A DNA stretch of 64,000 nt from Hippophae tibetana (taxonomy: Eukaryota; Streptophyta; Magnoliopsida; Rosales; Elaeagnaceae). Positions 1 through 9,847 of this stretch are shown here, one piece after another. The first letter of the stretch is position 1. Every line of letters starts with the position of its first letter. The DNA lies in assembly GCA_037013495.1 (NCBI GenBank), contig CM072803.1, positions 54,945,627 to 55,009,626 on the forward strand, given 5' to 3'. The position numbers and the translations under genes were made by a program. Under the pieces are notes generated by a model. It searched no databases, was not told the origin of the DNA, and saw only the letters and a list, made by a program, of their open reading frames with translations.

Positions 1-68
1 AGGGGAAAATAAAACATAATCATTTTCTCATATCTATATTATAAAAGAAAGTTGGCGAAATAAATACT

Positions 69-74
69 ACGCGT
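69..74. other. ACGCGT site in the monomer, type-diagnostic
   Basis: ACGCGT occurs once near position 69 in monomers of types A, D to N. It is lost in type B (AAGCGT), type C (ACGCAT) and type O (ACGAGT). It holds two CpG dinucleotides and matches an MluI recognition sequence, so its presence or absence along the array follows the type order and would give multi-monomer restriction fragments. Confidence 0.85.
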
Positions 75-135
75 TTTATTTCCTAATAATTATGATATAT
101 TTAAGTGAAATTATTACGTCTTATGATGCAAAACT

Positions 136-151
136 ATTTAAATTTGAAATT
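136..151. repeat. AT-rich tract with ATTTAAAT palindrome
   Basis: The self-complementary ATTTAAAT (136-143) runs straight into the short direct repeat AAATTT-G-AAATTT (140-152). Nearly every monomer keeps this block; a few type N copies carry A instead of T at 135 (for example 32825, 36109, 39393). Runs of A and T at roughly helical spacing can curve DNA, a common trait of satellites. Curvature is inferred and was not computed. Confidence 0.6.
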
Positions 152-218
152 TTGTTCATTATTCTAAATAAGAGATCAATAATTCTCATTTTAAACTCAT
201 TTTTGACATCAATATTCT

Positions 219-236
219 TAACTTATTTATAAGTTA
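219..236. repeat. Inverted repeat, 8-bp arms with a 2-base centre
   Basis: TAACTTAT-TT-ATAAGTTA is a perfect dyad in type A and is kept in most monomers. Two type-specific changes shorten it to 7-bp arms: T219 to A in type E, which breaks the outer pair, and T226 to C in types D, F and K, which breaks the inner pair and leaves a 4-base centre. It lies about 60 bases before the second dyad cluster. It could extrude as a small cruciform or bind a dimeric protein; neither is shown. Confidence 0.8.
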
Positions 237-262
237 TTCTGGTTGTTTTGGATGAGATCGTA

Positions 263-281
263 ATGAATTTGCCTTTGGTTG
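263..281. repeat. Internal direct repeat, copy 1
   Basis: ATGAATTTGCCTTTGGTTG at 263-281 matches 473-491 of the same monomer at 18 of 19 bases; the only difference is G or C at the sixteenth base. The copies are 210 bp apart. Both are intact in A-type monomers. In type B both have diverged independently, to ATAAATTTGCTTTTG and ATGAATTTGCCTGTG. This may be a remnant of an internal duplication in the ancestral unit. Confidence 0.75.
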
Positions 282-292
282 TCCCTTTCTCC

Positions 293-314
293 CTAGAAAT
301 CTAGGTTTCAAACC
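293..314. repeat. Two adjoining palindromes
   Basis: CTAGA-AA-TCTAG (293-304) is a perfect inverted repeat, followed at once by GGTTT-C-AAACC (304-314), also perfect; they share one G. They lie in the most GC-rich part of the unit. Most types keep the pair. Variants that break the second arm of the first palindrome include CTTGG at 301-305 in several I and M/N copies. The second palindrome loosely resembles a pol III B box, but I do not regard it as one. Confidence 0.75.
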
Positions 315-381
315 CATTCTAAGAGTAAGAGTTAGTGAAATATGATGCTACATATTACGCTCATCCACAATAGAAATATTT

Positions 382-389
382 CTAGCTAG
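382..389. repeat. CTAGCTAG palindrome
   Basis: An 8-base self-complementary site in types A, C, E, G to I and L to O. In types B, D, F, J and K the last base changes (CTAGCTAT). In type K an extra G in front turns it into GCTAGC and makes those monomers 548 bp. Confidence 0.7.
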
Positions 390-472
390 GTAACAAAATG
401 TTTACAAATGATGTCTGAAACAACCTCTATCCATCAACTTTTTTCATTTGGAAGGGATGTAATATAATTTGC

Positions 473-491
473 ATGAATTTGCCTTTGCTTG
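473..491. repeat. Internal direct repeat, copy 2
   Basis: ATGAATTTGCCTTTGCTTG is the partner of 263-281, with one mismatch. It lies just after the AATATAATTTGC stretch near the monomer tail. Types B, D, F and J have CTGTGCGGGG here, and type N has CTGGGCTAGG. Confidence 0.75.
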
Positions 492-1641
492 GAATTAAGA
501 CTTACAAAGGAAAGAAAATAATCATATATCATCCCGAAAAATCAATAAGGGGAAAATAAAACATAATCATTTTCTCATGTCTATATTATAAAAGAAAGTT
601 GGCAAAATAAATACTAAGCGTTTTATTTCCTAATAATTAGGATATATTTAAATGAAATTATTACGTCTTATGATGCAAAACTATTTAAATTTGAAATTTT
701 GTTCATTATTCTAAATAAGAGATCAATAATTCTCATTTTCGACTTATTTTTGACATAAATATTCTTAACTAATTTATAAGTTATTGTGGTTGTTTTGGAA
801 GAGATAGTAATAAATTTGCTTTTGGTTGTCCCTTTCTCCTTAGAAATCTAGGTTTCAAACCCATTCTATAAGTAAGAGTTAGTGAAATATGATGCTACAT
901 ATTACGCTCATCCACAATAGCAATTTTTCTAGTTATGTAACAAGAAGTTTACAAATGATGTCTAAAACAACCACTATCCATCAACTTTTTCCGTTTGGAA
1001 GGGAGGTAATATAATTTGCATGAATTTGCCTGTGCGGGGAATTAGGACTTACAAAGGAAAGAAAATAATCATAGATCATGAGGAAAAATCAATAAGGAGA
1101 AAATAAAACATAATCATTTTCTCATATCTATATTATAAAAGAAAGTTGGCGAAATAAATACTACGCATTTTATTTCCTAATAATTATGATATATTTAAGT
1201 GAAATTATTATGTCTTATGATGCAAAACTATTTAAATTTGAAATTTTGTTCATTATTCTAAATAAGAGATCAATAATTCTCATTTTAAACTCATTTTTAA
1301 CATCAATATTCTTAACTTATTTATAAGTTATTGTGGTTGTTTTGGATGAGATCGTAATGAATTTGCCGTTGGTTGTCCCTTTCTCCCTAGAAATCTTGGT
1401 TTCAAACCCATTCTAAGAGTAAGAGTTAGTGAAATATGATGCTACATATTACGCTCATCCACAATAGAAATTTTTCTAGCTAGGTAACAAAATGTTTACA
1501 AATGATGTCTGAAACAACCTCTATCCATCAACTTTTTTCATTTGGAAGGGAGGTAATATAATTTGCATGAATTTGCCTTTGCTTGGAATTAACACTTACA
1601 AATTAAAGAAAATAATCATATATCATCCGGAAAAATCAATA

Positions 1642-3830
1642 AAGGGAAAATAAAACATAATCATTTTCTCAAGTCTATATTATAAAAGAAAGTTGGCGAA
1701 ATAAATACTACGCGTTTTAGTTCTTAATAATTATGATATATTTAAATGAAATTATTACGTCTTATGATGCAAAACTATTTAAATTTGAAATTTTGTTCAT
1801 TATTCTAAATAAGAGATCAATAATTCTCATTTTCGACTCATTTTTGACATCAATATTCTTAACTTATTTATAAGTTATTGTGGTTGTTTTGGAAGAGATA
1901 GTAATAAATTTGCTTTTGGTTGTCCCTTTCTCCTTAGAAATCTAGGTTTCAAACCCATTCTATAAGTAAGAGTTAGTGAAATATGATGCTACATATTACG
2001 CTCATCCACAATAGCAATTTTTCTAGCTATGTAACAAGAAGTTTACAAATGATGTCTAAAACAACCACTATCCATCAACTTTTTCCGTTTGGAAGGGAGG
2101 TAATATAATTTGCATGAATTTGCCTGTGCGGGGATTTAGGACTTACAAAGGAAAGAAAATAATCATAGATCATGAGGAAAAATCAATAAGGGGAAAATAA
2201 AACATAATCATTTTCTCATATCTATATTATAAAAGAAAGTTGGCGAAATAAATACTACGCATTTTATTTCCTAATAATTATGATATATTTAAGTGAAATT
2301 ATTACGTCTTATGATGCAAAACTATTTAAATTTGAAATTTTGTTCATTATTCTAAATAAGAGATCAATAATTCTCATTTTAAACTCATCTTTGATATCAA
2401 TATTCTTAACTTATTTATAAGTTATTCTGGTTGTTTTGGATGAGATCGTAATGAATTTGCCTTTGGTTGTCCCTTTCTCCCTAGAAATCTAGGTTTCAAA
2501 CCCATTTTAAGAGTAAGAGTTAGTGAAATATGATGCTACATATTACGCTCATCCACAATATAAATATTTCTAGCTAGGTAACAAAATGTTTACAAATGAT
2601 GTCTGAAACAACCTCTATCCATCAACTTTTTTCATTTGGAAGGGAGGTAATATAATTTGCATAAATTTGCCTGTGCTAGGAATTGAGACTTACAAAGGAA
2701 AGAAAATAATCATATATCATCCGGAAAAATCAATAAGGGGAAAATAAAACATAATCATTTTCTCATATCTATATTATAAAAGAAAGTTGGCGAAATAAAT
2801 ACTAAGCGTTTTATTTCCTAATAATTATGATATATTTAAGTGAAAATATTACGTCTTATAATGCAAAACTATTTAAATTTGAAATTGTTTTCATTATTCT
2901 AAATAAGAGATCAATAATTCCCATTTTCGACTCATTTTTGACATCAATATTCTTACCTTACTTATAAGTTATTGTGGTTGTTTTGGAGGAGATCGTAATG
3001 AATTTGCCTTTGGTTGTCCCTTTCTCCCTAGAAATCTGGGTTTCAAAGCCATTTTAAGAGGAAGAGTTAGTGAAATATGATGCTACATATTACACTCATC
3101 CACAATAGCAATATTTCTAGCTATTTAACAAGAAGTTTACAAATGATGTCTAAAAGAACCTCTATCCATCAACTTTTTAAGTTTGGAAGGGAGGTAATAT
3201 AATTTGCATGAATTTTCCTGTGCGAGGAATTAGGACTTACAAAGGAAAGAAAATAATCATAGATCATGAGGAAAAATCAATAAGGGGAAAATAAAACATA
3301 ATCATTTTCTCATATCTACATTATCAAAGAAAGTTGGCGAAATAAATACTACGTGTTTTATTTCCTAATAATTATGATATATTTAAGTGAAATTTTTACG
3401 TCTTATGATGCAAAACTATTTAAATTTGAAATTTTGTTCATTATTCTAAATAAGAGATCAATAATTCTCATTTTCGACTCATTTTTGACATCAATATTCT
3501 TAACTTATTTATAAGTTATTGTGGTTGTTTTGGAAGAGATCGTAATAAATTTGCTTTTGGTTGTCCCTTTCTCCTTAGAAATCTAGGTTTCAAACCCATT
3601 CTATGAGTAAGAGTTAGTGAAATATGATGCTACATATTACGCTCATCCACAATAGAAATTTTTCTAGCTAGGTAACAAAAAGTTTACAAAGGATGTCTGA
3701 AACAACCTCAATCCATCAACTTTTTTTCATTTGGAAGGGAGGTAATATAATTTGGATGAATTTTCCTGGGCTAGGAATTAAGAATTACAAAGGAAAGAAA
3801 ATAATCTCATATCATCGGGAAAAATCAATA
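1642..3830. repeat. Island of four diverged monomers (starts 1642, 2189, 2736, 3283)
   Basis: Four consecutive monomers resemble types B/J, A/C, D and N but carry many changes not seen elsewhere. Examples are CTCAAGTCT and TTTAGTTCTTAA in the first; CATCTTTGATATC, CAATATAAAT and GCATAAATTTG in the second; ATTCCCATTTTCG, CTTACCTTAC and AATCTGGG in the third; and CTACATTATCAAAG and ACGTGTTTT in the fourth. The fourth is 548 bp through a longer T run, as in type N. The block has escaped the recent homogenisation seen in the rest of the window. Confidence 0.85.
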
Positions 3831-5471
3831 AGGGGAAAATAATACATAATCATTTTCTCATATCTATATTATAAAAGAAACTTGGCGAAATAAATACTAC
3901 GCGTTTTATTTCCTAATAATTATGATATATTTAAGTGAAATTATTACGTCTTATGATGCAAAACTATTTAAATTTGAAATTTTGTTCATTATTCTAAATA
4001 AGAGATCAATAATTCTCATTTTAAACTCATTTTTGACATCAATATTCTTAACTTATTTATAAGTTATTCTGGTTGTTTTGGATGAGATCGTAATGAATTT
4101 GCCTTTGGTTGTCCCTTTCTCCCTAGAAATCTAGGTTTCAAACCCATTCTAAGAGTAAGAGTTAGTGAAATATGATGGTACATATTACGCTCATCCACAA
4201 TAGAAATGTTTCTAGCTAGGAAACAAAATGTTTACAAATGATGTCTGAAACAACCTCTATCCATCAACTTTTTTCATTTGGAAGGGATGTAATATAATTT
4301 GCATGAATTTTCCTTTGCTTGGAATTAAGACTTGCAAAGGAAAGAAAATAATCATATATCATCCGGAAAAATCAATAAGCGGAAAATAAAACATAATCAT
4401 TTTCTCATGTCTATATTATAAAAGAAAGTTGGCAAAATAAATACTACGCGTTTTATTTCCTAATAATTAGGATATATTTAAATGAAATTATTACGTCTTA
4501 TGATGCAAAACTATTTAAATTTGAAATTTTGTTCATTATTCTAAATAAGAGATCAATAATTCTCATTTTCGACTCATTTTTGACATCAATATTCTTAACT
4601 TATTTATAAGTTATTGTGGTTGTTTTGGAAGAGATAGTAATAAATTTGCTTTTGGTTGTCCCTTTCTCCTTAGAAATCTAGGTTTCAAACCCATTCTACG
4701 AGGAAGAGTTAGTGAAATATGATGCTACATATTACGCTCATCCACAATAGAAATTTTTCTAGCTAGGTAACAAAATGTTTACAAATGATGTCTGAAACAA
4801 CCTCTATCCATCAACTTTTTTCATTTGGAAGGGAGGTAATATAATTTGCATGAATTTGCCTTTGCTTGGAATTAAGACTTACAAAGGAAAGAAAATAATC
4901 ATATATCATCCGGAAAAATCAATAAGGGGAAAATAAAACATAATCATTTTCTCATATCTATATTATAAAAGAAAGTTGGCGAAATAAATACTACGCGTTT
5001 TATTTCCTAATAATTATGAAATATTTAAGTGAAAATATTACGTCGTATGATGCAAAACTATTTAAATTTGAAATTGTTTTCATTATTCTAAATAAGAGAT
5101 CAATAATTCTCATTTTCGACTCATTTTTGACATCAATATTCTTAACTTACTTATAAGTTATTGTGGTTGTTTTGGAGGAGATCGTAATGAATTTGCCTTT
5201 GGTTGTCCCTTTCTCCCTAGAAATCTAGGTTTCAAAGCCTTTTTAGGAGGAAGAGTTAGTGAAATATGATGCTACATATTACGCTCATCCACAATAGCAA
5301 TTTTTCTAGCTATTTAACAAGAAGTTTACAAATGATGTCTAAAAGAACCTCTATCCATCAACTTTTTCCGTTTGGAAGGGAGGTAATATAATTTGCATGA
5401 ATTTGCCTGTGCGGGGAATTAGGACTTACAAAGGAAAGAAAATAATCATAGATCATGAGGAAAAATCAATA
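3831..5471. repeat. G-H-F trimer, copy 1 (starts 3831, 4378, 4925)
   Basis: G has AA at 193-194, ATGGTACAT, AATGTTTCTAGCTAGGAAAC, GAATTTTCC and GACTTGC. H has G32, A57, G93, CGACTC and GGAAGAGATAG. F has A96, A111, GTCGTATG, C226, AAAGCC and a GATCATGAGG tail. This copy has AATAATACATAATC at its start, AAGCGGAAAA at the H start and AAGCCTTTTTAGG in F as private marks. Confidence 0.88.
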
Positions 5472-7112
5472 AGGGGAAAATAAAACATAATCATTTTCTC
5501 ATATCTATATTATAAAAGAAAGTTGGCGAAATAAATACTACGCGTTTTATTTCCTAGTAATTATGATATATTTAAGTGAAATTATTACGTCTTATGATGC
5601 AAAACTATTTAAATTTGAAATTTTGTTCATTATTCTAAATAAGAGATCAATAATTCTCATTTTAAACTCATTTTTGACATCAATATTCTTAACTTATTTA
5701 TAAGTTATTCTGGTTGTTTTGGATGAGATCGTAATGAATTTGCCTTTGGTTGTCCCTTTCTCCCTAGAAATCTAGGTTTCAAACCCATTCTAAGAGTAAG
5801 AGTTAGTGAAATATGATGGTACATATTACGCTCATCCACAATAGAAATGTTTCTAGCTAGGAAACAAAATGTTTACAAATGATGTCTGAAACAACCTCTA
5901 TCCATCAACTTTTTTCATTTGGAAGGGATGTAATATAATTTGCATGAATTTTCCTTTGCTTGGAATTAAGACTTGCAAAGGAAAGAAAATAATCATATAT
6001 CATCCGGAAAAATCAATAAGGGGAAAATAAAACATAATCATTTTCTCATGTCTATATTATAAAAGAAAGTTGGCAAAATAAATACTACGCGTTTTATTTC
6101 CTAATAATTAGGATATATTTAAATGAAATTATTACGTCTTATGATGCAAAACTATTTAAATTTGAAATTTTGTTCATTATTCTAAATAAGAGATCAATAA
6201 TTCTCATTTTCGACTCATTTTTGACATCAATATTCTTAACTTATTTATAAGTTATTGTGGTTGTTTTGGAAGAGATAGTAATAAATTTGCTTTTGGTTGT
6301 CCCTTTCTCCTTAGAAATCTAGGTTTCAAACCCATTCTAAGAGGAAGAGTTTGTGAAATATGATGCTACATATTACGCTCATCCACAATAGAAATTTTTC
6401 TAGCTAGGTAACAAAATGTTTACAAATGATGTCTGAAACAACCTCTATCCATCAACTTTTTCCATTTGGAAGGGAGGTAATATAATTTGCATGAATTTGC
6501 CTTTGCTTGGAATTAAGACTTACAAAGGAAAGAAAATAATCATATATCATCCGGAAAAATCAATAAGGGGAAAATAAAACATAATCATTTTCTCATATCT
6601 ATATTATAAAAGAAAGTTGGCGAAATAAATACTACGCGTTTTATTTCCTAATAATTATGAAATATTTAAGTGAAAATATTACGTCGTATGATGCAAAACT
6701 ATTTAAATTTGAAATTGTTTTCATTATTCTAAATAAGAGATCAATAATTCTCATTTTCGACTCATTTTTGACATCAATATTCTTAACTTACTTATAAGTT
6801 ATTGTGGTTGTTTTGGAGGAGATCGTAATGAATTTGCCTTTGGTTGTCCCTTTCTCCCTAGAAATCTAGGTTTCAAAGCCATTTTAGGAGGAAGAGTTAG
6901 TGAAATATGATGCTACATATTACGCTCATCCACAATAGCAATTTTTCTAGCTATTTAACAAGAAGTTTACAAATGATGTCTAAAAGAACCTCTATCCATC
7001 AACTTTTTCCGTTTGGAAGGGAGGTAATATAATTTGCATGAATTTGCCTGTGCGGGGAATTAGGACATACAAAGGAAAGAAAATAATCATAGATCATGAG
7101 GAAAAATCAATA
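5472..7112. repeat. G-H-F trimer, copy 2 (starts 5472, 6019, 6566)
   Basis: This is a direct tandem duplicate of 3831-5471 with period 1641. G is the same except at a few sites (for example CCTAGTAATTATG). H has AGTTTGTG for AGTTAGTG. F has GGACATAC for GGACTTAC. Together with 10395-12035 it shows the trimer as a unit of amplification. Confidence 0.88.
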
Positions 7113-9847
7113 AGGGGAAAATAAAACATAATCATTTTCTCATATCTATATTATAAAAGAAAGTTGGCGAAATAAATACTACGCGTTTTATTTCCTAATA
7201 ATTATGATATATTTAAGTGAAATTATTACGTCTTATGATGCAAAACTATTTAAATTTGAAATTTTGTTCATTATTCTAAATAAGAGATCAATAATTCTCA
7301 TTTTAAACTCATTTTTGACATCAATATTCTTAACTTATTTATAAGTTATTCTGGTTGTTTTGGATGAGATCGTAATGAATTTGCCTTTGGTTGTCCCTTT
7401 CTCCCTAGAAATCTAGGTTTCAAACCCATTCTAAGAGTAAGAGTTAGTGAAATATGATGCTACATATTACGCTCATCCACAATAGAAATATTTCTAGCTA
7501 GGTAACAAAATGTTTACAAATGATGTCTGAAACAACCTCTATCCATCAACTTTTGTCATTTGGAAGGGATGTAATATAATTTGCATGAATTTGCCTTTGC
7601 TTGGAATTAAGACTTACAAAGGAAAGAAAATAATCATATATCATCCCGAAAAATCAATAAGGGGAAAATAAAACATAATCATTTTCTCATGTCTATATTA
7701 TAAAAGAAAGTTGGCAAAATAAATACTAAGCGTTTTATTTCCTAATAATTAGGATATATTTAAATGAAATTATTACGTCTTATGATGCAAAACTATTTAA
7801 ATTTGAAATTTTGTTCATTATTCTAAATAAGAGATCAATAATTCTCATTTTCGACTTATTTTTGACATAAATATTCTTAACTAATTTATAAGTTATTGTG
7901 GTTGTTTTGGAAGAGATAGTAATAAATTTGCTTTTGGTTGTCCCTTTCTCCTTAGAAATCTAGGTTTCAAACCCATTCTATAAGTAAGAGTTAGTGAAAT
8001 ATGATGCTACATATTACGCTCATCCACAATAGCAATTTTTCTAGTTATGTAACAAGAAGTTTACAAATGATGTCTAAAACAACCACTATCCATCAACTTT
8101 TTCCGTTTGGAAGGGAGGTAATATAATTTGCATGAATTTGCCTGTGCGGGGAATTAGGACTTACAAAGGAAAGAAAATAATCATAGATCATGAGGAAAAA
8201 TCAATAAGGAGAAAATAAAACATAATCATTTTCTCATATCTATATTATAAAAGAAAGTTGGCGAAATAAATACTACGCATTTTATTTCCTAATAATTATG
8301 ATATATTTAAGTGAAATTATTATGTCTTATGATGCAAAACTATTTAAATTTGAAATTTTGTTCATTATTCTAAATAAGAGATCAATAATTCTCATTTTAA
8401 ACTCATTTTTGACATCAATATTCTTAACTTATTTATAAGTTATTCTGGTTGTTTTGGATGAGATCGTAATGAATTTGCCTTTGGTTGTCCCTTTCTCCCT
8501 AGAAATCTAGGTTTCAAACCCATTCTAAGAGTAAGAGTTAGTGAAATATGATGCTACATATTACGCTCATCCACAATAGAAATTTTTCTAGCTAGGTAAC
8601 AAAATGTTTACAAATGATGTCTGAAACAACCTCTATCCATCAACTTTTTTCATTTGGAAGGGAGGTAATATAATTTGCATGAATTTGCCTTTGCTTGGAA
8701 TTAAGACTTACAAAGGAAAGAAAATAATCATATATCATCCGGAAAAATCAATAAGGGGAAAATAAAACATAATCATTTTCTCATATCTATATTATAAAAG
8801 AAAGTTGGCGAAATAAATACTACGCGTTTTATTTCCTAATAATTATGAAATATTTAAGTGAAAATATTACGTCTTATGATGCAAAACTATTTAAATTTGA
8901 AATTGTTTTCATTATTCTAAATAAGAGATCAATAATTCTCATTTTTGACTCATTTTTGACATCAATATTCTTAACTTACTTATAAGTTATTGTGGTTGTT
9001 TTGGAGGAGATCGTAATGAATTTGCCTTTGGTTGTCCCTTTCTCCATAGAAATCTAGGTTTCAAAGCCATTTTAAGAGGAAGAGTTAGTGAAATATGATG
9101 CTACATATTACGCTCATCCACAATAGCAATATTTCTAGCTATTTAACAAGAAGTTTACAAATGATGTCTAAAAGAACCTCTATCCATCAACTTTTTCCGT
9201 TTGGAAGGGAGGTAATATAATTTGCATGAATTTGCCTGTGCGGGGAATTAGGACTTACAAAGGAAAGAAAATAATCATAGATCATGAGGAAAAATCAATA
9301 AGGGGAAAATAAAACATAATCATTTTCTCATATCTATATTATAAAAGAAAGTTGGCGAAATAAATACTACGCGTTTTATTTCCTAATAATTATGATATAT
9401 TTAAGTGAAATTATAACGTCTTATGATGCAAAACTATTTAAATTTGAAATTTTGTTCATTATTCTAAATAAGAGATCAATAATTCTCATTTTAAACTCAT
9501 TTTTGACATCAATATTCTAAACTTATTTATAAGTTATTCTGGTTGTTTTGGAGGAGATCGTAATGAATTTGCCTTTGGTTGTCCCTTTCTCCCTAGAAAT
9601 CTAGGTTTCAAACCCATTCTAAGAGTAAGAGTTAGTGAAATATGATGCTACATATTACGCTCATCCACAATAGAAATGTTTCTAGCTAGGTAACAAAATG
9701 TTTACAAATGATGTCTGAAACAACCTCTATCCATCAACTTTTTTCATTTGGAAGGGATGTAATATAATTTGCATGAATTTGCCTTTGCTTGGAATTAAGA
9801 CTTACAAAGGAAAGAAAATAATCATATATCATCCGGAAAAATCAATA
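7113..9847. repeat. A-B-C-D-E pentamer (starts 7113, 7660, 8207, 8754, 9301)
   Basis: The first three monomers match 1-1641. D has A96, A111, GTCTTATG, C226, G253 and CAATATTTCTAGCTATTT. E has ATAACGTC, AA at 193-194, A219 (TTCTAAAC), G253 and AATGTTTCTAGCTAGGTAAC. This A-to-E order is the core higher-order motif of the window; it recurs at 12036, 16412, 24071 (with a chimeric first monomer) and 47602. The D copy has CTCCATAGAAAT as a private change. Confidence 0.88.

Larger units (their letters stand above)
1..547. repeat. Reference monomer (type A), 547 bp
   Basis: This copy sets the monomer coordinates used in the other entries. Landmarks: an A-rich head (1-60), an MluI-type ACGCGT at 69-74, an AT-rich stretch with ATTTAAAT at 136-143, an 18-base dyad at 219-236, the most GC-rich part at about 241-320 (including CTAGAAATCTAG at 293-304), CTAGCTAG at 382-389, and a purine-rich tail ending TCATCCCGAAAAATCAATA. 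Type A is marked by A32, G57, ACGCG at 69-73, T93 with T96, AA at 193-194, C239, T253 and the CCCG tail. The start point is arbitrary because the repeat is circularly permutable; I used the window start. Confidence 0.95.
1..1641. repeat. Higher-order unit A-B-C (starts 1, 548, 1095)
   Basis: Three monomers in the order A, B, C. B is marked by G32, A57, A70, G93, CGACTT near 193, ATAAAT at 209-214 and a GATCATGAGG tail. C is marked by A4, ACGCAT, ATGTC at 116-120 and a CCGG tail. The block is a close copy of 7113-8753: both B monomers share rare variants such as TAACTAATTTATAAG and CTAGTTATG. The C monomer here has several private changes (TTTAACATC, GCCGTTGG, ATCTTGG, CAAATTAAAG) that its partner lacks. 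Confidence 0.9.

Noticed and set aside
64-76. ACGCGT as a cell-cycle (MCB-type) promoter element or replication origin motif
   Set aside because: There is no gene nearby, and the site is lost in three monomer types. A six-base match in a 547-bp repeat is not evidence of regulation.
193-210. CENP-B box-like site at TTTTCGACTCATTTTTG
   Set aside because: It shares TTCG and one A with the consensus NTTCGNNNNANNCGGGN but lacks the CGGG half, and many monomer types have TTAAAC in place of TTCGAC.
92-232. Open reading frame of 46 codons (ATG at 92, TAA at 230-232) repeated in many monomers, also open upstream of the ATG to about position 23
   Set aside because: It is short, AT-rich and hydrophobic, with no ribosome or promoter context. 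The ATG is lost in all monomers with G93 (types B, H, I, J, L), and type E has an earlier stop at TTCTAAAC. The period of 547 is not a multiple of 3. Low indel rates in the array as a whole explain the preserved frame.
302-315. GGTTTCAAACCC as a pol III B box, suggesting a tRNA or SINE origin of the unit
   Set aside because: It matches the B-box consensus only partly and I could not find a convincing A box at the right distance upstream. It is better described as a palindrome. A covariance or SINE library search would decide.
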